Below are positions 17,480-27,792 of a stretch of DNA of 64,000 bases, in pieces. The first letter of the stretch is position 1. Every line of letters starts with the position of its first letter. Origin of the DNA: an uncultured Prochlorococcus sp. (lineage in GTDB: Bacteria > Cyanobacteriota > Cyanobacteriia > PCC-6307 > Cyanobiaceae); contig NZ_CABYWZ010000004.1 in assembly GCF_902522795.1 (NCBI RefSeq), positions 25,541 through 89,540 of the forward strand, read 5' to 3'. The notes below the pieces were generated by a model, which was given only the letters and a program-made list of their open reading frames with translations, did not search any database and was not told the origin of the DNA. The position numbers were made by a program, and so were the translations under genes.

Positions 17480-18922
17480 ATGGTCAACGAAAACTTAGTT
17501 AAAGATGTAGTAAAAGAACCTTATAAATATGGTTTCGTTACTGATATTGAAACTGAAAAAATAGAGAAGGGATTAAATGAAGATATCATAAAATTAATTT
17601 CACAGAAAAAAGAAGAGCCAAAATTTCTTCTTGATTTTAGATTAAAAGCCTTTAAAAAATGGCAGAAAATGAAAGAGCCTGATTGGGCAGCATTAGGATA
17701 TAAAAAAATTGATTATCAAGATATTATTTATTACTCTGCTCCTAAGCAAAAAGAGAAAATTTCTAGCTTAGATGAGGTTGATCCCAAACTTCTTGAGACT
17801 TTTAACAAATTAGGAATACCCCTCACGGAGCAAAAAAAACTTACAAATGTAGCAGTAGATGCCGTCTTTGATAGTGTTTCTATAGCCACAACTTTTAGAG
17901 AAGAACTTGCTGAACATGGAGTTATATTTTGCTCAATTAGTGAAGCAGTAAAAAATCACTCGGATTTGATTGAAAAATATTTAGGTACAGTAGTTCCAGC
18001 TAGTGATAATTATTTTGCAGCACTAAATTCTGCAGTTTTTAGTGATGGTTCTTTTGTGTATATCCCAAAAGGTGTGACCTGCCCTATGGATCTATCTTCC
18101 TACTTCAGAATTAATAGTGGAGATTCAGGACAATTCGAAAGAACACTAATCATTGCTGAAGAATCAAGTTCTGTAAGTTATCTCGAAGGTTGTACAGCCC
18201 CAATGTTTGATACAAATACCCTACATGCAGCAGTTGTAGAGCTTATAGCATTAGACGAAGCCTCAATAAAATATTCAACAGTCCAAAATTGGTATGCTGG
18301 TGATGAAGAAGGTGTTGGGGGGATTTTTAATTTTGTCACCAAGAGAGGCAAATGTTTAGGTAAGAGAAGTAAAATTAGCTGGTCTCAAGTTGAAACAGGG
18401 TCTGCAATTACATGGAAATATCCTAGCTGTCTTCTTTTAGGGGAAGAATCTGTAGGAGAATTTTATTCAGTGGCTCTAACCAATAATCTTCAGCAAGCAG
18501 ATACCGGGACAAAAATGATCCATATTGGTCCTAAGACCAAATCAACTATTGTTAGCAAAGGTATTAGTGCAGGTAACTCAAAAAATAGCTACAGAGGTCT
18601 TGTCAAAATGGGAACAAAAGCTACAGGATCAAGAAATTACAGTCAATGTGATTCAATGTTAATAGGGGATCAAGCTTCTGCAAATACATTCCCTTACATC
18701 AAATCTCAACAACCCAATTCTGAAATTGAGCATGAAGCAAGCACATGTAGAATCTCAGAAGACCAACTTTTTTATCTCCAAAGCAGAGGTATAGAATTTG
18801 AGGAGGCAGTATCTATGATGGTCAGCGGTTTTTGCAGAGATGTATTTAATCAATTACCTATGGAATTTGCTGCTGAAGCAGATAAATTACTGGCACTTAA
18901 ACTAGAGGGATCAGTAGGTTAA
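17480..18922 (+). CDS. sufB: Fe-S cluster assembly scaffold SufB
   Basis: A 480-residue core subunit of the SufBCD complex, where Fe-S clusters are assembled and passed to photosystem I and other targets. The beta-helix core contains [23 protein letters not shown], shown here only in part by its [12 protein letters not shown] segment, and [16 protein letters not shown] near the end. The family-conserved stretch SYLEGCTAP is present. It is the first gene of sufBCDS; sufC follows after 21 bp. The start is ATG at 17480. Confidence 0.97.
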   Translation: MVNENLVKDVVKEPYKYGFVTDIETEKIEKGLNEDIIKLISQKKEEPKFLLDFRLKAFKKWQKMKEPDWAALGYKKIDYQDIIYYSAPKQKEKISSLDEVDPKLLETFNKLGIPLTEQKKLTNVAVDAVFDSVSIATTFREELAEHGVIFCSISEAVKNHSDLIEKYLGTVVPASDNYFAALNSAVFSDGSFVYIPKGVTCPMDLSSYFRINSGDSGQFERTLIIAEESSSVSYLEGCTAPMFDTNTLHAAVVELIALDEASIKYSTVQNWYAGDEEGVGGIFNFVTKRGKCLGKRSKISWSQVETGSAITWKYPSCLLLGEESVGEFYSVALTNNLQQADTGTKMIHIGPKTKSTIVSKGISAGNSKNSYRGLVKMGTKATGSRNYSQCDSMLIGDQASANTFPYIKSQQPNSEIEHEASTCRISEDQLFYLQSRGIEFEEAVSMMVSGFCRDVFNQLPMEFAAEADKLLALKLEGSVG

Positions 18923-18943
18923 TTAATCAATTTCTAAACTGAA

Positions 18944-19729
18944 ATGCAAATTAAAATGAAAGAATCAGATCCAATTTTAGAAATTGAAAATCTCTTTGCA
19001 TCTACTGATAATCTTCCAATTTTAAAAGGGGTTTCACTTACAGTCTATCCTGGAGAAATCCATGCAATTATGGGAAGAAATGGATGTGGTAAAAGTACTC
19101 TTTCGAAAATAATTGCAGGACATCCCTCGTATAATGTTACAAATGGCGACATAAAATTTTTAGGTGAAAACATCAACTCTTTAGAACCTGAAGAGAGAGC
19201 TCAATCAGGCATTTTTCTTGGTTTTCAATATCCAATTGAAATTCCAGGTGTAAGTAATCTTGAGTTTCTTAGAGTTTCAACTAATGCTAGGAGGAAATTC
19301 CTCAATAAAGAAGAATTAGATACTTTTGATTTTGAAGAATTAGTTAAAGAAAAGTTAGAAATTGTGAAAATGGATCATGCATTCCTATCGAGGAGTGTAA
19401 ATCAAGGATTTTCTGGAGGTGAAAAAAAAAGAAATGAAATTCTGCAAATGGCTTTACTTGAGCCCAAGATAGCAATATTAGATGAGACCGATTCTGGTCT
19501 AGATATTGATGCCCTAAGGATAGTGGCATCAGGAATTAAAAAAATATCTAATGCACAAACTGGAATTATACTTATTACCCACTATCAAAGATTATTAGAT
19601 GAAATTGAACCAAATTATGTCCATGTCATGTCAGACGGACAAATCATAAAAACTGGTGAAAGTGATCTTGCTCTCGAGCTTGAGAAAAAAGGGTATGAAT
19701 GGACTGATAACTTTTTAAAAGAGACCTAA
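18944..19729 (+). CDS. sufC: SufC ATPase of the Fe-S assembly complex
   Basis: A 261-residue ABC-type ATPase that drives the SufBCD scaffold; it is cytosolic and not a transporter. Walker A is GRNGCGKST, the SufC signature is [17 protein letters not shown], and Walker B is [15 protein letters not shown]. The first ATG at 18944 is used; a second in-frame ATG lies four codons on. It lies 4 bp upstream of sufD. Confidence 0.97.
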   Translation: MQIKMKESDPILEIENLFASTDNLPILKGVSLTVYPGEIHAIMGRNGCGKSTLSKIIAGHPSYNVTNGDIKFLGENINSLEPEERAQSGIFLGFQYPIEIPGVSNLEFLRVSTNARRKFLNKEELDTFDFEELVKEKLEIVKMDHAFLSRSVNQGFSGGEKKRNEILQMALLEPKIAILDETDSGLDIDALRIVASGIKKISNAQTGIILITHYQRLLDEIEPNYVHVMSDGQIIKTGESDLALELEKKGYEWTDNFLKET

Positions 19730-19733
19730 AAAG

Positions 19734-20951
19734 ATGGAAATTATTGAAAAAATAAAAACCAATAAATCGATTGATAATCAATCAGAAATACAAAAAATCT
19801 GCTTAGATAAATTACAATCAAGTCCCCTCCCTAATCCTAAAAGTGAACAATGGAGACTTTCAAATCAATCAAAATTTTCAGACTTTTTAGACTACTCGGT
19901 TAATGAAAAAAATCCAAAATTTGATACACCTTTTCCGAACACTTCTCAAAGTACTATTAGGTTAGTAATTGGTGATAATTGCCAAATTAATTTAATAAAA
20001 GAAAATTATGCAATAAAGCAACTAAGTGAGGATAAATTAGTTAAATATATTAAGGAACAGATATCTTGTTTTGATCAAAACGAAAATTGGAGTGACTTAC
20101 TAAATCTTTCTTTAAACTGTAAAAAGAATATCCTAGGATTAAAAATAAGTGGATCAGAAATCCCTTCTATTGAAATCTTTAGTCACGCATCAAGTAATTC
20201 CTTAAACGCAAAAACCTTGGTAATATTCATAGAAAAGGATTGTGATATTGATTTATTACAAGTAAATCTTGGTAACGACAACTCTTCATTATCTCAATCA
20301 ACGTTCTTTTGTTTAGAAGAAAATAGTTCCGTAAACCATGGTGTTGTTTCCTACGGTGAAAACAAATCAAATCTATTAAGTTCTCTCAATATAATTCAAC
20401 AGAAAAATAGCGAATACAATTTAGGATCTTTACATTTCAAATTTAATTATGCAAGATTTGAAATTCGTATTAAACAATCTGAAGGGAACGCTAAAACCAA
20501 TATCAAAGGTATGCAAATAACCAAAAAAGATGAACAAATTTCTACTTATACAAAAATAGACTTTAATGGGCCAAATGTATTTCTAGATCAAATTAATAAA
20601 TCACTTGCTGATGATAAATCACATGCAATATTTGAGGGTTCAATAATAGTTCCGAAAATTGCCCAGAGAACTGATGCTTCCCAACTAAGCAGAAATTTAC
20701 TTTTATCAAATCGCGCACAAATAGATACCAAACCTCAATTAGAAATAATTGCTGATGATGTCAAATGCAAACATGGAGCTACAATTTCGCAACTAAATGA
20801 AGAAGAACTTTTTTATATGCGAACAAGAGGGATCACATTAACAGAAGCAAGTAAACTACAATTAAGTTCTTACTTTCAAGAAATAATTTCATTTATTCCC
20901 ATTGCAAAAGATAAATGGGATTTGCTTGATAAACTTTTAAATGAGAATTAA
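19734..20951 (+). CDS. sufD: SufD subunit of the Fe-S assembly complex
   Basis: A 405-residue SufB paralogue. The variable N-terminal half is helical. The beta-helix half has RTDASQLSRNLLLS and VKCKHGATISQLNEEELFYM, both typical of SufD, followed by a FeS-assembly C-terminal helix. The stop codon shares one base with the sufS start (20951), so translation is probably coupled. Confidence 0.95.
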   Translation: MEIIEKIKTNKSIDNQSEIQKICLDKLQSSPLPNPKSEQWRLSNQSKFSDFLDYSVNEKNPKFDTPFPNTSQSTIRLVIGDNCQINLIKENYAIKQLSEDKLVKYIKEQISCFDQNENWSDLLNLSLNCKKNILGLKISGSEIPSIEIFSHASSNSLNAKTLVIFIEKDCDIDLLQVNLGNDNSSLSQSTFFCLEENSSVNHGVVSYGENKSNLLSSLNIIQQKNSEYNLGSLHFKFNYARFEIRIKQSEGNAKTNIKGMQITKKDEQISTYTKIDFNGPNVFLDQINKSLADDKSHAIFEGSIIVPKIAQRTDASQLSRNLLLSNRAQIDTKPQLEIIADDVKCKHGATISQLNEEELFYMRTRGITLTEASKLQLSSYFQEIISFIPIAKDKWDLLDKLLNEN

Positions 20952-22204
20952 TGGAAACGATTCAAAATTTTCCTGAAATAACGAAGAAAGACTTTCCTCT
21001 TTTAAATAAGAATTTAAAAAGTAATGAGCAAATTATTTATTTAGACCATGCTGCTACCACACAAAAACCAATACAAGTCTTAAAAAAAATTGATGAATAT
21101 TACAAAAACTTTAATGCCAATGTACATAGAGGGGCACATCAATTAAGTGCTAAAGCAACAGAAGAATTTGAAAATGCACGATATTTAATTAGCAAATATA
21201 TAAAAGCAAATTCAGCAAAAGAAATTATTTTCACAAGAAATGCTACTGAGGCAATCAATCTAGTAGCTAGATCATGGGGCGAATATTCATTAAAAGAAAA
21301 CGATGAAATTCTCTTATCAATAATGGAGCATCATAGCAATATTGTTCCATGGCAAATGGTTGCAGCAAAAAATAAATGCAAATTAAAATTTATAGGTATA
21401 GATAAAGATGGGAAATTAGACATAAACGACTTTAAATCAAAACTAACATCTAGAACTAAACTTGTTAGCCTAGTTCATGTTAGTAATACTCTAGGTTGCT
21501 GTAATCCAATCAAAGAAATAACTAAATTAGCTAAACAAAAAGGTTGTTTAGTTTTAATAGACGCATGCCAAAGTTTGGCTCATCAAAAACTGGATGTGAT
21601 TGATCTTAATATAGATTTTTTAGCTGGATCAGGACATAAACTATGCGGTCCTACAGGCATTGGTTTCCTCTGGTCAAGAAAAGAAATCCTAGAAAAAATT
21701 CCTCCTCTCTTTGGAGGTGGTGAAATGATTCAAGATGTTTTTGAAGAGACAAGTACTTGGGCAGAGCTACCACACAAATTTGAAGCTGGAACCCCAGCCA
21801 TTGCAGAAGCAATAGGTCTTGCAGAAGCAATTAATTATATTAACAATATTGGATTGTATGAAATTCATGAGTATGAAAAGAATATTACTAAATATTTATT
21901 TGAAAAATTAAATAAAATAGAAAATATTGAAATTATAGGTCCATCGCCGGAGATAGATCCAGACAGAGCCTCACTTGCCACCTTTTATATAAAAAATATA
22001 CATTCAAATGATATTGCTGAAATTCTTGATTCAAAAGGAATTTGCATCAGAAGTGGCCACCATTGCTGTCAACCTCTTCACAGATACATTGGAATTAAAT
22101 CAACAGCTAGAATCAGCATGAATTTCACAACCAATAAGGAAGAAATTGATATGTTTATAGAAAAATTAAGAGATACTATTGATTTTCTAAAAATCAATTC
22201 TTAA
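20951..22204 (+). CDS. sufS: Cysteine desulfurase SufS
   Basis: A 417-residue PLP enzyme that takes sulfur from L-cysteine for Fe-S assembly. The N-terminal YLDHAATTQKP, FTRNATEAINLVARSW, the PLP lysine in AGSGHKLCGPTGIGFLW, and the active-site loop RSGHHCCQPLH with the catalytic Cys are all present. This is a group II (SufS/CsdA) enzyme. The last gene of the suf operon, it overlaps the convergent S9 peptidase gene's 3' end by 4 bp. Confidence 0.96.
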   Translation: METIQNFPEITKKDFPLLNKNLKSNEQIIYLDHAATTQKPIQVLKKIDEYYKNFNANVHRGAHQLSAKATEEFENARYLISKYIKANSAKEIIFTRNATEAINLVARSWGEYSLKENDEILLSIMEHHSNIVPWQMVAAKNKCKLKFIGIDKDGKLDINDFKSKLTSRTKLVSLVHVSNTLGCCNPIKEITKLAKQKGCLVLIDACQSLAHQKLDVIDLNIDFLAGSGHKLCGPTGIGFLWSRKEILEKIPPLFGGGEMIQDVFEETSTWAELPHKFEAGTPAIAEAIGLAEAINYINNIGLYEIHEYEKNITKYLFEKLNKIENIEIIGPSPEIDPDRASLATFYIKNIHSNDIAEILDSKGICIRSGHHCCQPLHRYIGIKSTARISMNFTTNKEEIDMFIEKLRDTIDFLKINS

Positions 22205-24126
22205 ATATTCAAAGCATTTTTTAAAAATTCCTGAGATTTTTGCATTACTATTTCTTTATTTTCAATATTTATAAAACCATGCCCTTCATTATCAAAAAAA
22301 ATAACTTCTGAATGTTTATTATTCTGAATCAAAATTTCTTGAATTTTTAAAGTTTGTTTATAAGAAATTACTGTATCTTTTTTTCCATGAAACAATAAGA
22401 TAGGTTTTTTTAATTTGTTAATATGGTTTATCGGTGATCTATTTATAAAATCATCATGGTTTTTTGAATAATTTCCTACCAAAGAATTTAAATAATCTTT
22501 TTCAAACCTATGTGTGTTGTAATGCATATCCTTCAAATCAATAACAGGATATTTACAAATCGCTGCTGTAAAAATAGAACCATATAATAAACAATTGAGG
22601 GCAGTTAACCCACCAGCACTATTCCCAAAAATTACCACTTTTTCACTATCTACTTGATTTGATTTCATCAATTTAAGAGCTAGTGCTTTGCAATCATAAG
22701 AATCAACAATACCCCATTTATAATTCAACCTCTCTCTATATGCTTTGCCAAATCCTGATGATCCTCCATAATTGACTTCAGCAACAAAAAATCCCTTCGA
22801 AGTCCAATATTGAACTTCAGAATTATATGATCCATCAAAACATGAAGTTGGTCCGCTATGTGCTCTAACAAGGAGCGGTGGCTTTCTAAAATTTTCAACA
22901 AGCGGTCTATAAAGAAAAGAATGAGTTGATTGAGCCTCAAAACCTTTAAACCAAAATGTTTCAGGTTTTGAACAATCTTTTATATGATCAAAAAATATCT
23001 GCTCAGAAAAATTTGATAAAACTTTTTTTGCAAAATCAATTTCAAGTACAATTCCTAAAAAATCAGATCCATAACCTTTTAAAAGAACTTTTTCCCGGAA
23101 AACACTGAAATCACTTATTGAGGTAAAAGGGGTAGAAAATTCTTTAACAAATTGAAGATCTTTATATTGTTCCACTATTAAACTATTTTCTTTTTTTGCT
23201 ACACAAAATAAATTATTTATAGTCCCTGAAAAGAATGTTATTCCAGTGACCCATTGTGGTGCTCCATATTCAATCAAATTTCTCTCTACTCTTTTCTTAA
23301 TAAAAATATTCTCAATTTCACTAACATCTAAAAACATTAAGTTCCACCATCCAGAACTATCTTCAGAACATACTAAAAGTGTTTCACTTATCCAATAAGG
23401 TTGAAAAAAAGAAACGTTTTTTTTGGAATTTATCAGCTTATTTGAGAATTTTTTTATTTTTTTTATCTCACCATCTAAATCTATTTGAGCAAAAAAAAGC
23501 TCATTTTTCTCCCAGGGCATATATGGAGAATCCCACTCTATCCAAGAAAGTAAGTTAGCAGAGGTATTAGAAGATAATTCTCCAGCAAAATTTTTAAATT
23601 TTTTTATTCGACGAATATCTTGTTTAGTTTTTTTTAAATGTAAAGAAAATAAATAATCTCTATTATTTATTTCGCAAATTCCATACAAAAAATTTTGTTC
23701 AGAAATGACAAATGAAGAATCAAAATTTCCATCAATTGATATAGATAGTTGACTAGGTTCTTGAACTGAAGCAAGATATTCATTTTGGCTTCTATAATTT
23801 GACGCTGCCTCTTTAAAAATTTGAAACCATACTGCCTTGGTAATCTGATCTATCCATATCAAATAAAAATTATTTTTGAAAAATATACATTTATAAGATT
23901 TACCACCATATCCATGAAAGTTATTTTTAATATTATATTTTTTACTTGTTAATTTCTGAGGAAACGCCTCTTTTTTAGAAAATGGTCTTGCAAAAATAGC
24001 ATTTTCATTTTGACCTTCACCAACAAGATCAATCCAAAAAATGATATCCCTAACAATAGTTAATTCCTTAAAAGATTTATTTTTAGATACAGTTTGCCCA
24101 ACTTTTAATTGATCATAATTACTCAT
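22201..24126 (-). CDS. S9-family prolyl oligopeptidase-like peptidase
   Basis: A 641-residue alpha/beta hydrolase with an N-terminal beta-propeller-like half and a C-terminal catalytic half. The nucleophile is Ser in GNSAGGLTALN, Asp in HGKKDTVISY and His in NEGHGFIN. The loop NYGGSSGFGKAYRERLNYKWG is typical of acylaminoacyl-peptidase/DAP; I quote only its start NYGGSSGFGKAYR. It probably trims peptides in the cytoplasm. No signal peptide is visible. The start is ATG at 24126. Confidence 0.9.
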   Translation of the reverse strand: MSNYDQLKVGQTVSKNKSFKELTIVRDIIFWIDLVGEGQNENAIFARPFSKKEAFPQKLTSKKYNIKNNFHGYGGKSYKCIFFKNNFYLIWIDQITKAVWFQIFKEAASNYRSQNEYLASVQEPSQLSISIDGNFDSSFVISEQNFLYGICEINNRDYLFSLHLKKTKQDIRRIKKFKNFAGELSSNTSANLLSWIEWDSPYMPWEKNELFFAQIDLDGEIKKIKKFSNKLINSKKNVSFFQPYWISETLLVCSEDSSGWWNLMFLDVSEIENIFIKKRVERNLIEYGAPQWVTGITFFSGTINNLFCVAKKENSLIVEQYKDLQFVKEFSTPFTSISDFSVFREKVLLKGYGSDFLGIVLEIDFAKKVLSNFSEQIFFDHIKDCSKPETFWFKGFEAQSTHSFLYRPLVENFRKPPLLVRAHSGPTSCFDGSYNSEVQYWTSKGFFVAEVNYGGSSGFGKAYRERLNYKWGIVDSYDCKALALKLMKSNQVDSEKVVIFGNSAGGLTALNCLLYGSIFTAAICKYPVIDLKDMHYNTHRFEKDYLNSLVGNYSKNHDDFINRSPINHINKLKKPILLFHGKKDTVISYKQTLKIQEILIQNNKHSEVIFFDNEGHGFINIENKEIVMQKSQEFLKNALNI

Positions 24127-24206
24127 TTAAAAAAACTATAAAGAATGCAAATTAAAGTGCTAGTATTTTTATAGCTAAACTCTTAAGTAAAAACCTTTTT
24201 TTTAAC

Positions 24207-24812
24207 GTGGCAAACCATTTTTCACAACTTGCAAAAAAGTCAAGAACAAATGGAAACGCAGAAAAAATTGCAAAAGAACAACCAGGTAAGCCATCTCTAG
24301 ACATTTATAAACTTGGTGATGATGTATTAAGACAAAATTCCACAAGAATAACTAAAGTTGACGAATCGATTAGAAAACTTGCTAGAAAAATGCTTCAAAG
24401 CATGTATGCAGCTAAAGGAATTGGACTTGCTGCACCTCAAATTGGAATCAACAAAGAGCTTCTTGTCATAGACGTAAATTTTGAAGATTCAGCAGCAGAA
24501 CCTTTAATATTAATAAATCCAGAAATTACAGACTTTGGAACAACCCTTAATTCATACGAAGAAGGCTGCTTGAGTATACCTGGCGTCTATTTGAATGTAG
24601 TAAGACCATCAACTATAAAATTAAAATTTAGAGATGAAAGGGGACGACCACGTAAAATGAAAGCAGATGGACTTCTGGCGAGGTGTATTCAACACGAAAT
24701 GGATCACTTAAATGGAATATTATTTGTAGATAGAGTTACATCAAAAGATGATTTGAACAAAGAACTTTTAAAAGAAGGGTTTAACGAAAAAGACGTTATC
24801 TCAATTAATTAA
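24207..24812 (+). CDS. def: Peptide deformylase
   Basis: A 201-residue metalloenzyme that removes the N-formyl group from new proteins. All three motifs are present: GIGLAAPQIG, EEGCLSIPG and QHEMDHLNG (metal ligands Cys, His, His). The N-terminal extension of about 30 residues (MANHFSQLAKKSRTNG) begins at a GTG. No ATG gives the full family core with a better context. The HIT gene follows after 4 bp in the same direction. Confidence 0.95.
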   Translation: MANHFSQLAKKSRTNGNAEKIAKEQPGKPSLDIYKLGDDVLRQNSTRITKVDESIRKLARKMLQSMYAAKGIGLAAPQIGINKELLVIDVNFEDSAAEPLILINPEITDFGTTLNSYEEGCLSIPGVYLNVVRPSTIKLKFRDERGRPRKMKADGLLARCIQHEMDHLNGILFVDRVTSKDDLNKELLKEGFNEKDVISIN

Positions 24813-24816
24813 TTTA

Positions 24817-25158
24817 ATGACTGAAACAACAATATTTCAAAAAATCATTAATGAAGAAATACCATGCGATAAGCTTTATGAAGATAAGTTTTGTATTGCG
24901 TTTAATGATATCCAGGCACAAGCTCCAGTACATTTTTTAGTGATTCCTAAAAAGCCAATAATTAGTTTATTAGAGTGTATTGAGCAAGATGCAAATTTAT
25001 TAGGGCATTTACTTTTTGTTGGTAGCAAAATAGCTAAATCAAAAAATTTAACTAATTGGAGAACAGTAATTAACACTGGAGCAGAATCGGGACAAACAGT
25101 TTTTCATTTACATATTCATTTTTTATCTGGAAGAAAAATGAATTGGCCTCCAGGTTAA
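24817..25158 (+). CDS. HIT-family (HINT-type) nucleotide hydrolase
   Basis: A 113-residue histidine-triad protein. The HxHxH loop is HLHIHFLSGRKM, preceded by the GAESGQTVFHLH stretch. The N-terminal FQKIINEEIPCDKLYEDKF is typical of HINT1-like purine nucleoside phosphoramidases. It is cytoplasmic and follows def by 4 bp, so the pair is probably co-transcribed. Confidence 0.92.
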   Translation: MTETTIFQKIINEEIPCDKLYEDKFCIAFNDIQAQAPVHFLVIPKKPIISLLECIEQDANLLGHLLFVGSKIAKSKNLTNWRTVINTGAESGQTVFHLHIHFLSGRKMNWPPG

Positions 25159-25204
25159 AACTCTCGAAAGAAATATTAATGGGTTATAAATAAATAAAAA
25201 CAAA

Positions 25205-25483
25205 ATGAATACTCCAGAGTCTTTAAATACAGAATCTAAAAATTTATTCAATTTAATTTCAAAAAATTGGGAAGAGTTAGATGATTCACTCAAAACTAAG
25301 TTAATAAAAATTTGGAACGTTTTAACTTATAAATGGCAATTACAAATTTTATTTAATTTACCTTTTCTACTATGGTGGGCATTAGATAAATCTTTTCCAA
25401 AAGTTCATGAATTTGATTCAACAATCTTGAATTACGTGAATTTACCTGACTGGGCACTTTCATTTATTGGCTTTGGTCAATAG
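25205..25483 (+). CDS. Hypothetical protein, 92 aa
   Basis: An ATG-initiated protein with a polar N-terminal helix (about 1-50) and a hydrophobic, Trp-rich part, ILFNLPFLLWWALDKSFPKV, that may enter or lie along the membrane. The C-terminus is YVNLPDWALSFIGFG. It is downstream of the HIT gene and 42 bp before the SbmA-like ABC transporter, in the same direction, and could be an accessory protein of that transporter. I recognise no family. Confidence 0.6.
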   Translation: MNTPESLNTESKNLFNLISKNWEELDDSLKTKLIKIWNVLTYKWQLQILFNLPFLLWWALDKSFPKVHEFDSTILNYVNLPDWALSFIGFGQ

Positions 25484-25525
25484 ACTGCTAAAAGTTATAA
25501 TTTATTTCATAACACTAGTCGAGTA

Positions 25526-27508
25526 ATGAATAAAGCAGTTAATAATAAATCCAAAATACTATACCAATTACAAAAATTAAGGAAGCTATCTCAACCGTTT
25601 TTTCTTCCCATAGATCAATGTAATGGATTCCAATTCATATGGCTTTTGATTTCTCTTTTATTTTGTGTTGGTGGAGTAGTACTTGTTGGTCTTACAGGAA
25701 TAATAAGTTTTTTTGAAAGCTTTCAACCAATTTTTCTTGAAAAGTATTTCGGAGGTGTAGTAAGTACTGTCAATTCAATTTGGGCTGGGAGTTGGGGATT
25801 ACTTTTCTCTGCATTATTTCTAATTGGATCAGGAAGCTTTTTTAGCTTAAGACGTCAATTAAAAAACCGCAGATGGTTACATTGGTTATTCCTTGCGATA
25901 ATTGTGTTAATGCTTTTAGCTGTAAACGGAATAAACGCAGGTATTGGATTCATTGCAAGAGATTTAACAAATGCTTTAGTAGAAAAACAAGAAGATGGAT
26001 TTTATCGGATATTGGGCATTTACGCTTGTTGTTTCGCTGTGGCTCTACCAATACGAGTTTCCCAAATATTTTTTACGTATAAGTTAGGAATAATTTGGAG
26101 AGAATGGCTTTCAAAAAGTCTAGTCAAAGATTATATGACTAATAAAGCTTATTACCAGTTAAATCCCAATGATGAAGAACAAACCGATGTAGATAATCCC
26201 GATCAAAGAATCACAGATGATACCCGAGCTTTTACCGGGCAAAGTCTATCTTTCACATTAGGTATTTTTGATGCCCTACTAACATTTTCACTTAATATTC
26301 TTATTTTATGGAGTATTAGTACAACACTTACTTTTTCTTTATTTGGTTACGCCGCATTTGCAACTTCTATCCTCTTAATTGCTGGAAAAAATCTTGTAAA
26401 GATTGACTTTGATCAACTCAGATATGAAGCAGATTTTCGATATGGCTTAGTACATATTCGAGATAATGCTGAATCAATAGCCTTTTACTCTGGGGAGAAT
26501 CCTGAGCGAAGTGAAACTGAAAGACGCTTAGGAGAAGTGGTGAGAAACTTTAATTTACTGATCATATGGAGAGTAATAATAGACGTCATGAGAAGATCCA
26601 TTAATTATGCTGGAAATTTCTTTCCATATTTAATCATGGCAATCCCTTACTTTAAAGGTGATATTGATTATGGACGCTTTATTCAGGCAAGCTTTGCATT
26701 TGGAATGGTTGAAGGTTCGTTATTTTTCATTGTTAATCAAATCGAAGAACTTGCAAAATTTACTGCTGGTATTGGCAGATTAGAAGGATTCCAATCAAAA
26801 GTTGAATCCATTAGTCAAACCAACCCAACAAGCAATCAAAACATTATTTCAGATTACCCCTCAATTCTTATTAATAATGCTGACCTTTGCCCACCTGGAT
26901 CAAATAAAACAATAATTAAAAATTTAAATTTGAGCATCGACAATAATCAATCACTTTTGGTAGTAGGACCATCTGGGTGCGGAAAAACATCTTTACTAAG
27001 AATGATTAGTGGTTTATGGGAACCCGATCAGGGAGTAATTAAAAAACCAAAAATTGGGGAATTATTATTCATACCTCAAAAACCATATATGCTACTTGGT
27101 TCTTTAAGAGAACAATTATGTTATCCCACAGAAGTCAAGAAATTTAGTGATGAACATCTTACTTCTGTACTTCATGAAGTAAATTTAAAAACTTTAGTGG
27201 ATCGGTATCCTAATCTTGATATCAAACAAGATTGGCCACGAATTCTTTCCTTAGGCGAGCAACAAAGATTGGCTTTTGCAAGACTCTTACTAAATTCACC
27301 AAGATTTGCAGTACTTGATGAAGCAACAAGTGCTTTAGATATTGACACTGAAAAAAAACTATATGGTTTACTTAAGAAAAGAGAACTTTCTCTTATTAGT
27401 GTTGGACATAGACCTAGCTTAAAAGATTTTCACGAGAATATTTTAGAATTAAATGGACAGGGAGACTGGAAATTATTGACGTCTGATAAGTATAATTTTA
27501 AGGATTAA
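25526..27508 (+). CDS. SbmA/BacA-like ABC transporter with fused ATPase
   Basis: A 660-residue half-transporter of the ABC-D (SbmA/BacA/peroxisomal) type. The N-terminal membrane domain of five or six helices contains GINAGIGFIARDLTNALVEK, shortened here to ARDLTNALVEKQ. The conserved middle segment is NPDQRITDD. The C-terminal ATPase has Walker A GPSGCGKTS, signature LSLGEQQRLAFARL and Walker B FAVLDEATSALD. In this family substrates are peptide-like compounds or cobalamin; here the substrate is unknown. The Hli-like gene begins 8 bp after the stop. Confidence 0.88.
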   Translation: MNKAVNNKSKILYQLQKLRKLSQPFFLPIDQCNGFQFIWLLISLLFCVGGVVLVGLTGIISFFESFQPIFLEKYFGGVVSTVNSIWAGSWGLLFSALFLIGSGSFFSLRRQLKNRRWLHWLFLAIIVLMLLAVNGINAGIGFIARDLTNALVEKQEDGFYRILGIYACCFAVALPIRVSQIFFTYKLGIIWREWLSKSLVKDYMTNKAYYQLNPNDEEQTDVDNPDQRITDDTRAFTGQSLSFTLGIFDALLTFSLNILILWSISTTLTFSLFGYAAFATSILLIAGKNLVKIDFDQLRYEADFRYGLVHIRDNAESIAFYSGENPERSETERRLGEVVRNFNLLIIWRVIIDVMRRSINYAGNFFPYLIMAIPYFKGDIDYGRFIQASFAFGMVEGSLFFIVNQIEELAKFTAGIGRLEGFQSKVESISQTNPTSNQNIISDYPSILINNADLCPPGSNKTIIKNLNLSIDNNQSLLVVGPSGCGKTSLLRMISGLWEPDQGVIKKPKIGELLFIPQKPYMLLGSLREQLCYPTEVKKFSDEHLTSVLHEVNLKTLVDRYPNLDIKQDWPRILSLGEQQRLAFARLLLNSPRFAVLDEATSALDIDTEKKLYGLLKKRELSLISVGHRPSLKDFHENILELNGQGDWKLLTSDKYNFKD

Positions 27509-27516
27509 CAAAAAAA

Positions 27517-27792
27517 ATGAATTCGAAAGAAGAACAAACTAACTCAGAAGTCACTAATTTAGAGGATGAGAGTTTTATAGATCAGCAAAAAGATCCAAAT
27601 TATATCAATGAACAAATTGGAGATAATCAATTAGACGAAAAATCTTTAGAAATTAAAGATGAATATAAATTTGGATGGAGTAGTTATTCTGAAAAAACTA
27701 ATGGAAGATTTGCAATGATTGGATTTCTTTCAATAATATTGATTGAACTATTTAGTAAACAATCGTTTTTAAAATGGGCAGGAATTCTATAA
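27517..27792 (+). CDS. Hli/CAB-type single-helix protein (high-light-inducible-like)
   Basis: A 91-residue protein. Residues 1-55 are acidic and poorly ordered. The C-terminal helix SEKTNGRFAMIGFLSIILIE carries the Hli/LHC chlorophyll-binding motif E-x-x-N-G-R-x-A-M-h-G. The Hli pigment-binding glutamate and Asn/Arg are present. It probably sits in the thylakoid and binds chlorophyll or carotenoid in photoprotection. The longer than usual N-terminus sets it apart from the 40-70-residue Hli proteins. The gene is 8 bp behind the ABC transporter and is likely co-transcribed. Confidence 0.82.
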   Translation: MNSKEEQTNSEVTNLEDESFIDQQKDPNYINEQIGDNQLDEKSLEIKDEYKFGWSSYSEKTNGRFAMIGFLSIILIELFSKQSFLKWAGIL

